This document shows positions 1-8,049 of a stretch of 64,000 nucleotides of DNA, piece after piece. The position numbers and the translations under genes were made by a program. Each line of letters begins with the position of its first letter. Position 1 is the stretch's first letter. The notes under the pieces are model-generated. The model did not search any database, was not told the DNA's origin, and worked only from the letters and a program-made list of their open reading frames with translations. Source of the stretch: a virus; the IMG/VR virus record IMGVR_UViG_3300034101_003783, positions 1 to 64,000 of that record; one strand, written 5' to 3'.

Positions 1-114
1 TGTCATAACAATCTTGCCATCAGAATTATAATAAAAATCTTTTGGTTGTAATTTCGGACCAAATTCTCTAACATATAATTGTTGTACCCAATCTTTTGAA
101 GCTCCTACGTTCAT
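1..114 (-). CDS. DUF5522-like small protein, N-terminal part (runs off the left edge)
   Basis: An ATG at 112-114 on the minus strand opens a frame that stays open for 38 codons to the window edge. The visible part begins MNVGASKDWVQQLYVREFGP and ends with FYYNSDGKIVMT. The ending resembles the start of the DUF5522 core (a Y-Y-x-x-x-G-x-x-V-x-T pattern normally followed by a YHLKRGYCC zinc-type motif), but the cysteine part lies outside the window, so the family call is an inference. It is the last visible gene of the leftward replication operon, 84 nt after the reductase gene, beyond a hairpin. Function unknown. Confidence 0.55.
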   Translation of the reverse strand, partial: MNVGASKDWVQQLYVREFGPKLQPKDFYYNSDGKIVMT

Positions 115-136
115 TTTAATTTATTTTTCTAAGATT

Positions 137-174
137 ATATAACGCTAACAATACTTGATATGTTAGCGTTATAT
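137..174 (-). terminator. Perfect 14-bp hairpin between the reductase gene and the next gene
   Basis: ATATAACGCTAACA (137-150) and its exact reverse complement (161-174) flank a 10-nt loop. It lies 24 nt after the nrdJ stop on the minus strand. No clear U-run follows on either strand, so it could be an mRNA 3'-end stabiliser or a weak terminator rather than a classical intrinsic terminator. Confidence 0.55.
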
Positions 175-198
175 TATTACCCCAAGTTACTTTCATTG

Positions 199-2058
199 TT
201 ATACAATTTCACAAGCTCCACCAGCACATGCGGCTTCACCTCTAAGGTCTGTATTATCTTGTAACTCAACTACTTTTGTTAAATCAACATCTTTCAATGT
301 TCCCAATAATCTATCAAAATCTTCTTTCGTACAATCTTCAAATGGTGCTTGTGTGTATGTTCCACCGTTATATGGTAATACAGATAATCCGTTATAGAAT
401 TTACGATTGTTCCACATCCATTCGCCTACCAATTCCCATTCGTCTTCTTTAATTGAAACTGTTGCGGATACGTTATGCGTATTTTGTCCTGTTCTATGTC
501 CGTTTTTAATCCATTCTTGTGCAACTTTTTTAACTCTCTCTAACATTTGAAATACTGATTCATACCTTAAAATTGATCCTTCAGGAGCGTGTTGTGGGAT
601 AGTAATCACTGCAGTGTCATGTGGGCGGAAATACTCATCTTCAACTAATTCTGGGTGATTAATTGCAAGGTATGTGTAAATTGCCTCATTTTTTCCAACA
701 CGGATTCTTCTTAAATAATAGTCATTATGCCAAGCATGAATTCCTGATGAGGTTCCCAAAACTAATGACGAAGTTCCTGATGGTTTTACTGTTGTTGTAC
801 GTGCGGACTTATTTATTCCAATAAGTTCAGCAACTCTTTCATTTTCTTGTTTAACGGCTTCAGCGGCCGCTTTCATATCATACCCCAAAACAACACCAGA
901 ACCAATACCTGTCATACCAACACCAATAAGTGCGTCCTTTTCTGTTGTACGTTTCCATACGTCTCTTAAATAATGAAAATCTGTATATCCCGCTTGTAAA
1001 GTTCCAATAAACGCCGCCCCTTTTACTCTTTGTTCAAAATCCTCTTGTGATTCAATATCTGAAGCATTTACTTCACATAGATTACAGAATTGGTATGGTC
1101 TAAGTGCAATCTCACAACATGGATTAGTTCCCCAATCTTTATCGTTAGAAAGATAAATTCCTGGTTCTCCTGCTCCTGATAATTCAATACGTTTCCAAAG
1201 ATCCATAAAAAACTCTTTAGTAATTTTGTGACGAAGAAGTACCGCTGAATTATTCGCTCTACCTCTTTGTGCGTTTTGTTCCCACCAATTGCCTGATTTA
1301 CAAGAAATCATTTCTTCATCATCCGCAGAAAATAATGATATAAGAGCCGCTCTTCTGATGCCTCCCGCTAATACCGCATCCGCAATATGACAAACAATAT
1401 CATGGGTTTCGATTGGAGTTAGTTTCTCCCCATCATTTTTATTTTCAAATACTTTTGTAATGTTATGAATACAATCTTTTAATGGTTGAGGTCCTGGCGC
1501 TTTGCCCCCTGAAGTTACTAATAATGCTCCTTTCTGACGTACATCAGAATAATCAAAAACAGGAGTTGATGACTTTGATCCCATATAAGATTCAACCAAT
1601 ACTTTAATTGCATCTGCCCATCCTTCAATGGAATCACCAATAAGGTATCTTCTTGTTCTTGTTGGGTTTGGTTTTTTAATTTCTGGTAGTTTATCTACGT
1701 GATGTTTTTGTACCGAAAATCCAACACCTGTACCACCTAAAAGTAGGAACATAGTTTCTGAAAATGCGTCAGTATGATCTACAGGTAAATAAGCACAGTT
1801 GTAAACTCTGTTTGGCGAGATTTCAATTGGTTTACCACCAAACTGTAACGATCTCATAGATGGGAGAATTTTTTTATCGTATACCATTTTATATACTTCT
1901 TCAATCTCATCTTTAATATGTGGGTATTTTTTTTGGTGCATTTCTTTGTTTCTTGTAACCAATTCTTCCCACGTTTCCCTTCTATTTAATTCAGGGACAA
2001 ATTTAGCGTATTTCATATACACTGTAATATCACTTAATATTTTTTGTGAAATATCCAT
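199..2058 (-). CDS. nrdJ: Class II (adenosylcobalamin-dependent) ribonucleotide reductase, monomeric type
   Basis: Reduces ribonucleotides to deoxyribonucleotides for phage DNA synthesis, using a radical generated from adenosylcobalamin. The 619-aa protein has the active-site motif N312-P-C314-C-E316 with C325 eleven residues further on, the same spacing as N406, C408, E410 and C419 of the Lactobacillus leichmannii enzyme. C88 (VYNCAY) fits the partner of the reducible disulfide. The C-terminal CAGGAC pair (C611, C616) fits the swinging-arm dithiol that accepts thioredoxin electrons. It is shorter than the 739-aa Lactobacillus enzyme, which carries an extra insertion. No radical-generating small subunit gene is visible nearby, as expected for class II. 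It is cotranscribed 25 nt behind the gp41 helicase. Confidence 0.93.
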   Translation of the reverse strand: MDISQKILSDITVYMKYAKFVPELNRRETWEELVTRNKEMHQKKYPHIKDEIEEVYKMVYDKKILPSMRSLQFGGKPIEISPNRVYNCAYLPVDHTDAFSETMFLLLGGTGVGFSVQKHHVDKLPEIKKPNPTRTRRYLIGDSIEGWADAIKVLVESYMGSKSSTPVFDYSDVRQKGALLVTSGGKAPGPQPLKDCIHNITKVFENKNDGEKLTPIETHDIVCHIADAVLAGGIRRAALISLFSADDEEMISCKSGNWWEQNAQRGRANNSAVLLRHKITKEFFMDLWKRIELSGAGEPGIYLSNDKDWGTNPCCEIALRPYQFCNLCEVNASDIESQEDFEQRVKGAAFIGTLQAGYTDFHYLRDVWKRTTEKDALIGVGMTGIGSGVVLGYDMKAAAEAVKQENERVAELIGINKSARTTTVKPSGTSSLVLGTSSGIHAWHNDYYLRRIRVGKNEAIYTYLAINHPELVEDEYFRPHDTAVITIPQHAPEGSILRYESVFQMLERVKKVAQEWIKNGHRTGQNTHNVSATVSIKEDEWELVGEWMWNNRKFYNGLSVLPYNGGTYTQAPFEDCTKEDFDRLLGTLKDVDLTKVVELQDNTDLRGEAACAGGACEIV

Positions 2059-2083
2059 TTTATGTAATTTTAATTATTTTTAT

Positions 2084-3472
2084 TTATTCTGATTTTTTTT
2101 GTTGTTCTCGTTCTTTCCTTTTTTCTAACAATTCTTTCACTCTTTGTCTTTGTCTTTCTTCTTTCTGTTCCTCAAGACCTAAGAATGTTGTTGTTGATTC
2201 AGTATCAATGTCTATCATTGCGTTATCAAATTTACAATTTTCAAAAACCACACCATCATCTCCGATACGAGATTTGGTAATTGCAATTGTGGCCAATTTC
2301 ATTTCTTTTTGTTGTAATGTTTTTGCTACTGAAATAATTACGTGACCCACTTGAGCCTTTTTAATAGATCCACCCATTTGATCTGTTGTAACAACTTCTG
2401 ATGATATTGATTGTCTATTACCTTGTGTTGCGGTCCAACCAACAATGTTTAATTCGTGACACATAGCCTCAAACCCTCTCATTACCGATCCCTCACTCTT
2501 CCATTCATCACCTAAGTTCTTATCCGGAACTATACAATCAATATAATCTAAAACCACCATATCAATCTTAGTTCCATCTGCAATCATCTTTCTTATTTCA
2601 TTCTTAATTTGCAACATAGTCTTAGTGTCCGATGGTAGTTTTTTTAAGATTAACTCATTTGGCATTGTTTCCTTAATTTCTTTTACCTTAGTCATCACCT
2701 CATCCTTTTTTTCTGACAATTCGTCAGGGTGAATCTTTGTCCAGAGTGTAAAATGTTTTCTCTGTATCACTTTTGGGTTGTCTTCAAAGAATACTTGAAG
2801 TACGTTAAATCCTAGGTTAAATGCGTGGTTTGAGATCTTTGTTAGAATAGTAGACTTTCCTACACCAGTAGGTGCTAATATTACACCAATTTCCCCTTTT
2901 GCTAATCCTCCTTTTAACAACCTATCAATACCTGGTATTCCCATTGGGATTGGGTGTCTATAGTCATCATCCAAGACTTGGTCTAAGTTTGAGAATACAT
3001 CTAACATTGATGTATCTTTAGAACCTACAAGTAACGCTTCTCTAACCATTTCTTCTAAAGTATCGTAGTTTTCAAATTCACCCCCATCAATAATTTTTTG
3101 GGCCTTTTTCATGACTTTAGTTAACTCTTGTTGTTTACAGAATTTTAGAGCCTTTTCTTGTACAAAAGATACCCCATCAACAGGGGCATCCTTGATTTTC
3201 TTGACCGTATCAAGAACTACTTTAACCGCAGTTTCTTGTTGTAATTCGGATTTTGCGACTTGTTCTAATGTATCAAATGATGGGGTGTGATCATATTTTT
3301 TATAATACTCCTTTATCATTTGAATTATTATCTTAAAGTACTTATTCTCAAAATAATTGTTCTCAATTACATCAATAATTGAATGAGAAAAGTCTTTATC
3401 TAAAATGATTTGATTTAGTAATTGAATCTGAAAATTATTACCGAGATATTCAAAATTTTTATTAGTCGCCAT
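2084..3472 (-). CDS. 41: Replicative DNA helicase, DnaB/T4 gp41 family
   Basis: Hexameric 5'-3' helicase that unwinds DNA at the phage fork. The 462-aa protein has an N-terminal helical domain (about 1-150) and a RecA-like motor domain. Walker A is APTGVGKST (200-208), Walker B is DMVVLDYID (304-312), and the later TATQGNR segment (347-353) fits the conserved Q-containing motif of DnaB-type helicases. The C-terminal 30 residues are highly charged (Lys/Glu/Gln) and probably disordered. It sits between the 151-aa unknown protein and the reductase in the replication operon. No separate primase gene is visible in this operon; a T4 gp61-type primase is probably elsewhere. Confidence 0.93.
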   Translation of the reverse strand: MATNKNFEYLGNNFQIQLLNQIILDKDFSHSIIDVIENNYFENKYFKIIIQMIKEYYKKYDHTPSFDTLEQVAKSELQQETAVKVVLDTVKKIKDAPVDGVSFVQEKALKFCKQQELTKVMKKAQKIIDGGEFENYDTLEEMVREALLVGSKDTSMLDVFSNLDQVLDDDYRHPIPMGIPGIDRLLKGGLAKGEIGVILAPTGVGKSTILTKISNHAFNLGFNVLQVFFEDNPKVIQRKHFTLWTKIHPDELSEKKDEVMTKVKEIKETMPNELILKKLPSDTKTMLQIKNEIRKMIADGTKIDMVVLDYIDCIVPDKNLGDEWKSEGSVMRGFEAMCHELNIVGWTATQGNRQSISSEVVTTDQMGGSIKKAQVGHVIISVAKTLQQKEMKLATIAITKSRIGDDGVVFENCKFDNAMIDIDTESTTTFLGLEEQKEERQRQRVKELLEKRKEREQQKKSE

Positions 3473-3494
3473 ATTTTTTCTTTATGTTAGTAAT

Positions 3495-3502
3495 GATAAA
3501 TA
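3495..3502 (-). promoter_or_regulatory. TATTTATC box upstream of the gp41 gene
   Basis: The minus strand reads TATTTATC, 22 nt before the helicase ATG. This is the only gene of the replication operon with this box, which otherwise marks virion genes, so it may be an internal promoter or chance in AT-rich DNA. Confidence 0.35.
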
Positions 3503-3505
3503 CTA

Positions 3506-3961
3506 CTAATTTTGAATAAATTGAGGATAAAAATAATTAAATTTTTTACCTGAAAAAATGTCAGTTAAGTCTGTTAATACTTGTTTTAGTTTTGGGCGTA
3601 GATCCACAGTATATCTTACCTTTGGTGGGTATACTTTTGCATCAAACGACCTCTGACAAATTGTCATGTTTTCTACCTTAATATAAAGGTTAAAATTTTC
3701 TTGACCTTCAGTTATTGATGTGTTCAATACTTCAGGGTTCTCAGTAATTTCATATCTGTTTTCCAACATATAAACTACTGATCTCATTTTTAAATCATAC
3801 TTAAGTTCATTACAAAATGTTTTAATAAAATCGTAAAACTCTTCTGATTTGTGGGCATTTTTATTAAACCCTTTAACATTAAAAAATCTTTGTACTACGA
3901 TGTTATCATTACACATCAACAAAAATTCTAATTTAGTTACTTCTTGTTCTTTCATTTTCAT
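3506..3961 (-). CDS. Conserved-position hypothetical protein of the replication operon (151 aa)
   Basis: Not recognised. The protein is mixed alpha/beta with no membrane segment and no nucleotide-binding motif. It starts MKMKEQEVTKLEFLLMCNDN and has an acidic middle. Its ATG overlaps the stop of the exonuclease gene by 4 nt (ATGA), so translation is probably coupled. The helicase gene follows after 33 nt. Placement between an exonuclease and the replicative helicase suggests a replication accessory role, such as a helicase loader (T4 gp59 occupies a comparable niche), but no sequence feature supports that directly. Confidence 0.7.
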   Translation of the reverse strand: MKMKEQEVTKLEFLLMCNDNIVVQRFFNVKGFNKNAHKSEEFYDFIKTFCNELKYDLKMRSVVYMLENRYEITENPEVLNTSITEGQENFNLYIKVENMTICQRSFDAKVYPPKVRYTVDLRPKLKQVLTDLTDIFSGKKFNYFYPQFIQN

Positions 3962-4974
3962 TTTTTTGTTCTGTTTCTAAAATTTGTTTTTTCTTTTCTT
4001 GATAATTTTAAAAATGGCTTTAAGAAATTAACCCAAGCATCATCCCCTTTTGGTAAAAATTTAAAGAATCCATCATTCATCATCATTCTAATTAAGTTTC
4101 TATACCCTCTACCGTCAGGATCCAATGACTCAGAATAATATAACCTAACTAATTCTTTTCCTTCTTCACTTATTAATGGTTTTGATAAATCTACTAATTT
4201 ATCATTAATAGTAAAAAACTCATCACCAAATATACCTTCTTTAGTTTTTCCCGTTAAAAGATTTTGTATGGCAACATTCCCTTTTTGTTCTAAAAGTAAC
4301 TTTTCTGCCTTTTTTAAAATATCGGTATAATTGATCTCAGTTTCAAGTATTTCGGGAAATAATTTTAAAAAAGTTTTTTCACCTAAATAAAAAATACCAT
4401 CAATATTATCTGAATTATCTCCTGTTAATATCTTGTAAGTTTTAATATTATAATGTGGTATTTCAGATTCATAAATTTTAATTTTATCCCCATTACGATA
4501 GTACCTCTTCTGTTGTGGGGAATATATTGTAACTTTATCTGAAATTAATTGAGTTAAATCTCTATCTGAAGAAAATATTGTTTTATCTTCATCTTCCGAA
4601 ATTTGACAATAGTATGCAATCAAATCATCGGCTTCAGATTTATCAATCTCAAGTTGTCTTACAAACATTTCCTCAAGATATTCTTTTACTCTATTTTTTT
4701 GATTTGAGAAGGACTGTTCTTTAAAGTCCTCTTCATTTTTTTGTTTTCTATTAAGTTTGTATTTGGGATAGATCAATCTTCTTTCGCTTGATGATGTATC
4801 GCTATCCCAAAATACCACTACCTTATTATAATTACTTTCTTCTAAAAATTTTCTTAAAGTGTTAAGAAAATGCCATGTTCCCCCAACGTGTTCTGTTCCG
4901 TTAAAAAAATCTTTAACACCATGAAAACCAATTTTTAATAAATTATTCCCGTCTACTAATAGGGTTTTAGTCAT
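3958..4974 (-). CDS. 5'-3' exonuclease / RNase H of the FEN family (T4 Rnh-like)
   Basis: Flap/5'-3' exonuclease that would remove RNA primers from lagging-strand fragments. The acidic metal-binding residues are all visible: D8 in LLVDGNN; D57 and D59 in VFWDSD, with the basic YPKYKLNR segment after them; E114, D116, D117 in SEADDLI; D137 and D139 in SSDRDL; and D186 with D189 in the helix-hairpin-helix region ILTGDNSDNIDG. The length of 338 aa is close to T4 RNase H (305 aa). It lies 25 nt after uvsX and overlaps the next gene by 4 nt. Family membership is secure. Assignment as T4 rnh rather than a polymerase I-type exonuclease domain rests on context. Confidence 0.88.
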   Translation of the reverse strand: MTKTLLVDGNNLLKIGFHGVKDFFNGTEHVGGTWHFLNTLRKFLEESNYNKVVVFWDSDTSSSERRLIYPKYKLNRKQKNEEDFKEQSFSNQKNRVKEYLEEMFVRQLEIDKSEADDLIAYYCQISEDEDKTIFSSDRDLTQLISDKVTIYSPQQKRYYRNGDKIKIYESEIPHYNIKTYKILTGDNSDNIDGIFYLGEKTFLKLFPEILETEINYTDILKKAEKLLLEQKGNVAIQNLLTGKTKEGIFGDEFFTINDKLVDLSKPLISEEGKELVRLYYSESLDPDGRGYRNLIRMMMNDGFFKFLPKGDDAWVNFLKPFLKLSRKEKTNFRNRTKK

Positions 4975-4999
4975 TTTCTGTATTATTACAGGGTTGTTA

Positions 5000-6007
5000 C
5001 TATTCTACTTCTTCTTTTTCTGACTTTAATTCAAAGTCACCATCCACTCCAATTATCTCTTTCCAATAATCGGCATATTCTTTTTTATATTGCTCAATAG
5101 ATGCCTTTTCTTCTGTTGTATCTTTTCCAGGTAAAAACCCATGAGGAGTTACTATTATTTTACCATCCTCAAATCCAAGACCATTAATATGGTTTTTTAA
5201 TACAGATACTTTTGTTCTTGATGCAAATTTAACGGTACGTTTGTCTTTAGTTGCGGTTATTTTAGTTGTGCCGGCACCTTTTTGATTTCCAAATAAAAAA
5301 ACTAAAGATGAGTTTAACCAAATTGCTTCTCCACCTTTTGCTTTTATTTTTGGTTGACCAAATGGATTATCAGGTAATTCAACCCAAGGTTGGTTAACAA
5401 TTATTAAAGTATTTTCATACTTTGAGTCCGCCTTTCTTGAACCTGAAATTCTTTGATTGATTCCCATACCAATTTTATCAGCTAAAACACTTGCATTATG
5501 TTGTTTACCACCTTTACCGTCATATGTCATTTTACAAGGTACTGATCCGACTGAATCCCACATAATACATAATGAATAATCCAATTCTCCTTTATCTTGT
5601 GCATCTAATAAATCATTAATATAATCGGTAATTTGTTCAATATAATCAAAGTTATTATTAAATAAGAAAAATCCATCCCATCCAATTTCTCCTGTTTCCT
5701 CATCAACAACTTCTTCACATTCTAACCCCATTAATCTTGAGTGCTCAAAAGACCACTTTTGTTCTGTTATTATAAAAACAGGTAGTATTCCTTTTTTTTG
5801 AGAGTCAACCGCGGTTTTAATAAGTGCTGTTGTTTTACCGGTATCTGAATGACCTAATAACATATTTAGATGCCCAATTGCGGGCCCAGGTAGCCCAACC
5901 GCATCTAAAAACTCAGGTCCAAGATCAAAAAATCTTTGTGGTTTATATTTTGCTGATGTTGAAAATTTTTTCTTTAGTGAACTAAAATCATTCTTTTTAA
6001 TTGCCAT
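5000..6007 (-). CDS. uvsX: UvsX-like RecA/RAD51 family recombinase
   Basis: Strand-exchange protein for recombination-dependent replication and repair. The 335-aa protein has Walker A GHSDTGKTT at 52-60, a hydrophobic Walker B strand ending in MWDSVGS near residue 150, and a typical ATP-response stretch NQPWVE followed by KAKGGEAI, as in UvsX. The C-terminal tail is acidic, as in other recombinases. It is downstream of gp32 and upstream of the exonuclease, and UvsX works together with gp32 in T4. It is one of very few genes here with a strong ribosome binding site. Confidence 0.93.
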   Translation of the reverse strand: MAIKKNDFSSLKKKFSTSAKYKPQRFFDLGPEFLDAVGLPGPAIGHLNMLLGHSDTGKTTALIKTAVDSQKKGILPVFIITEQKWSFEHSRLMGLECEEVVDEETGEIGWDGFFLFNNNFDYIEQITDYINDLLDAQDKGELDYSLCIMWDSVGSVPCKMTYDGKGGKQHNASVLADKIGMGINQRISGSRKADSKYENTLIIVNQPWVELPDNPFGQPKIKAKGGEAIWLNSSLVFLFGNQKGAGTTKITATKDKRTVKFASRTKVSVLKNHINGLGFEDGKIIVTPHGFLPGKDTTEEKASIEQYKKEYADYWKEIIGVDGDFELKSEKEEVE

Positions 6008-6008
6008 T

Positions 6009-6293
6009 TTATTCTCCTTTTTGTTTGTTTAAAACTTCTAACATTTCTTCGGTTATTTCAAATTTTTCCTCTTTTTTAATATTGTACTTATAAACAACTT
6101 CCAACATTTCTAATTTATCTTTAGCGTTTGTCATTTTTTCAACAAACTTATCCATTTCTTCTAAATGTTGTGGGTGCTCACCAATACCAACAGGATTATT
6201 AAAATAAATTAAAAGGGTGGCTTCGGCCTCTGCCATTTCAGATCTATACTTTAAGCATAGAGACTCGTACATTTTTTCGCTTATTTTATTCAT
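6009..6293 (-). CDS. Small conserved-position protein between gp32 and uvsX (94 aa)
   Basis: Function unknown. The 94-aa protein is almost entirely helical and probably coiled coil, with a short non-helical segment FNNPVGIGEHPQHLEE in the middle. It is charged and has no membrane segment. It ends 1 nt before the uvsX ATG, and its last codons contain the uvsX Shine-Dalgarno sequence, so the two genes are translationally coupled. Position between ssDNA-binding protein and recombinase would suit a mediator such as T4 UvsY. Its size (T4 UvsY is 137 aa) and sequence do not establish this. Confidence 0.75.
   Translation of the reverse strand: MNKISEKMYESLCLKYRSEMAEAEATLLIYFNNPVGIGEHPQHLEEMDKFVEKMTNAKDKLEMLEVVYKYNIKKEEKFEITEEMLEVLNKQKGE
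6014..6019 (-). promoter_or_regulatory. Strong Shine-Dalgarno site for uvsX
   Basis: AAGGAG on the minus strand, 6 nt before the uvsX ATG and inside the end of the preceding gene. It stands out because most start codons in this window have only A/T-rich leaders. Confidence 0.7.
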
Positions 6294-6313
6294 ATTTTTT
6301 AATTTTAAGAAAT

Positions 6314-6351
6314 ATAACTTGGGTGTAAATTTTAATAAACACCCAAGTTAT
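6314..6351 (-). terminator. 13-bp hairpin immediately after gp32 (attenuator or mRNA stabiliser)
   Basis: ATAACTTGGGTGT (6314-6326) pairs perfectly with 6339-6351 around a 12-nt loop, starting 6 nt after the gp32 stop. No U-run follows on the minus strand, so it may only partly terminate or may protect the gp32 message. Either would favour high gp32 expression over the downstream uvsX genes. Confidence 0.6.
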
Positions 6352-6357
6352 CTAATA

Positions 6358-7221
6358 TTAGAATGGTAATTCCTCATCCACATCATCATTAACTTGTGGA
6401 TCTTCAACTTGATTGATTGTTTTTTTTCCTCCACCAATAGAAACTGATGATTCTTCATCGTTAGAATAAATGTACTTTCCAGCGTCTGAATCCCATCTTG
6501 GGGTTTCTCCTCTTGCTATTGATTCTAAATATTCTGTTGGTTTTTTAGAGTATACATCTTCCCAACCTAATTCATCTGTAATCCATTCAGACATTTTTTC
6601 TTCGTCTGTATGAACAGGTGATGGGTCGTCATACATAACAGTCTGAATAACAGTATAGAAAGCCCCTTTTGGTGTTTTTGCTTTTGTTAATTCAAGAATA
6701 AGGTCTCTTCCTTTTTCGGCGTCAGCAACATCACCTTTAGCTTTGTATATAGGAATAATTTTATCAAAAATTCCTTCTTGTTTGTAGTTGTGTTTGAATC
6801 GCCAAAATTTAGGTCCATCTTGTTCGTTATCACGGTCAATAACTTTAACAATATAAAACTTACGAGGTTTATATTGTTTGGCAAGTTCTTTATCAGATTC
6901 TTTACCCGTTGACATTAACTCATCATAAACCTCACTTAATGGTGATCTTTCATTATCATTTTTTCCTGGATCGTAAAATTTCTGCCATTTACCATCAACC
7001 AAGATTTCATGAAACCAAACTTCTTTAAATGGTGAGGATCCGTCTGATGTAGGTAATATACGGATTCTTTTTTGTGCCTGTTTTTCGTTGTCTTTAAGTA
7101 TTGCGGCAAAATACTTTTTCAATCTTTCTTCTTGTGACATTTTTGAAGTGGAAGAAGTGCCACTTTGTTTTGAGCTTTCATACTGTGCCAAAACTGCATC
7201 TAAAACATTGTTTGTCGCCAT
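6358..7221 (-). CDS. 32: Single-stranded DNA-binding protein, T4 gp32-like
   Basis: Coats single-stranded DNA at the replication fork and partners UvsX and the polymerase. The 287-aa protein (T4 gp32 is 301) has a basic, Ser/Thr-rich N-terminal arm for cooperative binding, an OB-fold core with aromatic-rich strands (EVWFHEILVDGKW; KFWRFKHNY), and an acidic C-terminal tail ending DDVDEELPF, the protein-interaction tip seen in gp32 and bacterial SSB proteins. It contains no cysteine at all, so the zinc site of T4 gp32 (one His, three Cys) is absent. It is the first gene of the leftward replication operon, with a good promoter upstream and a hairpin downstream. Confidence 0.9.
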   Translation of the reverse strand: MATNNVLDAVLAQYESSKQSGTSSTSKMSQEERLKKYFAAILKDNEKQAQKRIRILPTSDGSSPFKEVWFHEILVDGKWQKFYDPGKNDNERSPLSEVYDELMSTGKESDKELAKQYKPRKFYIVKVIDRDNEQDGPKFWRFKHNYKQEGIFDKIIPIYKAKGDVADAEKGRDLILELTKAKTPKGAFYTVIQTVMYDDPSPVHTDEEKMSEWITDELGWEDVYSKKPTEYLESIARGETPRWDSDAGKYIYSNDEESSVSIGGGKKTINQVEDPQVNDDVDEELPF

Positions 7222-7252
7222 ATTATTATATTATTTAAAAGTTTACTATAGA

Positions 7253-7281
7253 AATATAAGTTATAAAATTGTCGCAGTCAA
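7253..7281 (-). promoter_or_regulatory. Sigma-70-like promoter for gp32 and the replication operon
   Basis: On the minus strand, TTGACT (7276-7281) and TATATT (7253-7258) are 17 nt apart, with the gp32 ATG about 32 nt beyond the -10 box. The -10 region TATATTTC also loosely fits the Bacteroidota TAnnTTTG box. Confidence 0.6.
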
Positions 7282-7289
7282 TAAATAAA

Positions 7290-7329
7290 AATTAAAAAAC
7301 AAAAAAGAGATTATTTAAATCCCTTTTTT
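7290..7329 (-). terminator. Intrinsic terminator ending the tail operon
   Basis: On the minus strand, AAAAAAGGGATT pairs with AATCTCTTTTTT (7301-7312 with 7318-7329, one G-U pair, 5-nt loop), followed by a T-rich stretch. It begins 6 nt after the stop of the 237-aa gene and insulates the gp32 promoter from the tail operon. Confidence 0.75.
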
Positions 7330-7334
7330 GTTTA

Positions 7335-8048
7335 TCACATCATATCTTCTTCATCTTGTCCGTACTCATTAAAGGTATCTTCAATTTGATCGGGGGAAAA
7401 TTGTTTTACTTCATCAGAGGTTAAAACATATTCATTTTTTCCTGATCTTTCCATTTCTTCTTGTTTATCAACAAAAAAATCAGATAATTTTTGTTTAAAT
7501 GGTCCTGAATCTAAACTTCTAAGTTCTAATTTTTCTTGTGGAGTTTTAGGTTTATATCTTTCTATTTTATCTTCAATAGACGAAAGTCTATTTGTAAGTC
7601 CATCCATTTCTTTTAATTTACTATCCATTGCCTCTAATTGTTTAAATAGATTTTGGAAGTACTCTTCTTGTTTATCTTCAATGTTTTTTTGTGCGGTCAC
7701 TAGATCTGTAATATCTAATTCTTCTTCTTCACCTTCTCCTTCATCACCAACTTCTTCGACATCAGGATCTGTTTTTGTGTCTATAGGTTGTGGTGCTCCT
7801 CCTTCAGGTGCTCCTCCTGCTGGTGGCGCTCCTCCTTCAGGTGCTCCTCCTGCTGGTGGTGCTCCTCCTGCCATTGGGTCTTCTCCTCCTGCTGGTGGTG
7901 CTCCTCCTGCCATTGGGTCTTCTCCTCCCGCTGGTGGTGCTCCTAAATCAGCTAAAGGGTCCTCACCTGGGGCTCCCTGTTCTATAATATATTTACTAAT
8001 AAATTTAACTCTTTTAATTTCTTCTAAAATTTTTTTATCTATATTCAT
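7335..8048 (-). CDS. Gly/Ala/Pro-repeat protein with acidic and coiled-coil segments (237 aa)
   Basis: Not recognised. Residues 1-25 form a basic amphipathic helix (MNIDKKILEEIKRVKFISKY). Residues about 25-90 are a low-complexity GAPPAGGxxP repeat. Residues about 95-115 are strongly acidic, and about 115-175 look like a coiled coil. It is the last gene of the tail operon, one nt after the 74-aa gene, and is followed by an intrinsic terminator. The repeat tract is much richer in G+C than its surroundings. A virion or virion-assembly role is inferred from its place in the operon. Confidence 0.7.
   Translation of the reverse strand: MNIDKKILEEIKRVKFISKYIIEQGAPGEDPLADLGAPPAGGEDPMAGGAPPAGGEDPMAGGAPPAGGAPEGGAPPAGGAPEGGAPQPIDTKTDPDVEEVGDEGEGEEEELDITDLVTAQKNIEDKQEEYFQNLFKQLEAMDSKLKEMDGLTNRLSSIEDKIERYKPKTPQEKLELRSLDSGPFKQKLSDFFVDKQEEMERSGKNEYVLTSDEVKQFSPDQIEDTFNEYGQDEEDMM
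7792..7942. repeat. In-frame tandem repeats encoding the Gly-Ala-Pro tract
   Basis: Two 39-bp units (7852-7890 and 7891-7929) differ at only one position, and 33-bp-type units sit to their left. All units are multiples of 3, so gain or loss of a unit keeps the reading frame. A long open frame on the plus strand here is a by-product of the GC-rich repeat. Confidence 0.85.
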
Positions 8049-8049
8049 T

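Noticed and set aside
2046-2345. Open frame on the plus strand opposite the helicase gene
   Set aside because: It is wholly antisense to well-supported reductase and helicase genes, is Ser/Cys/Phe-rich from reversed AT-rich codons, and has no leader signals.
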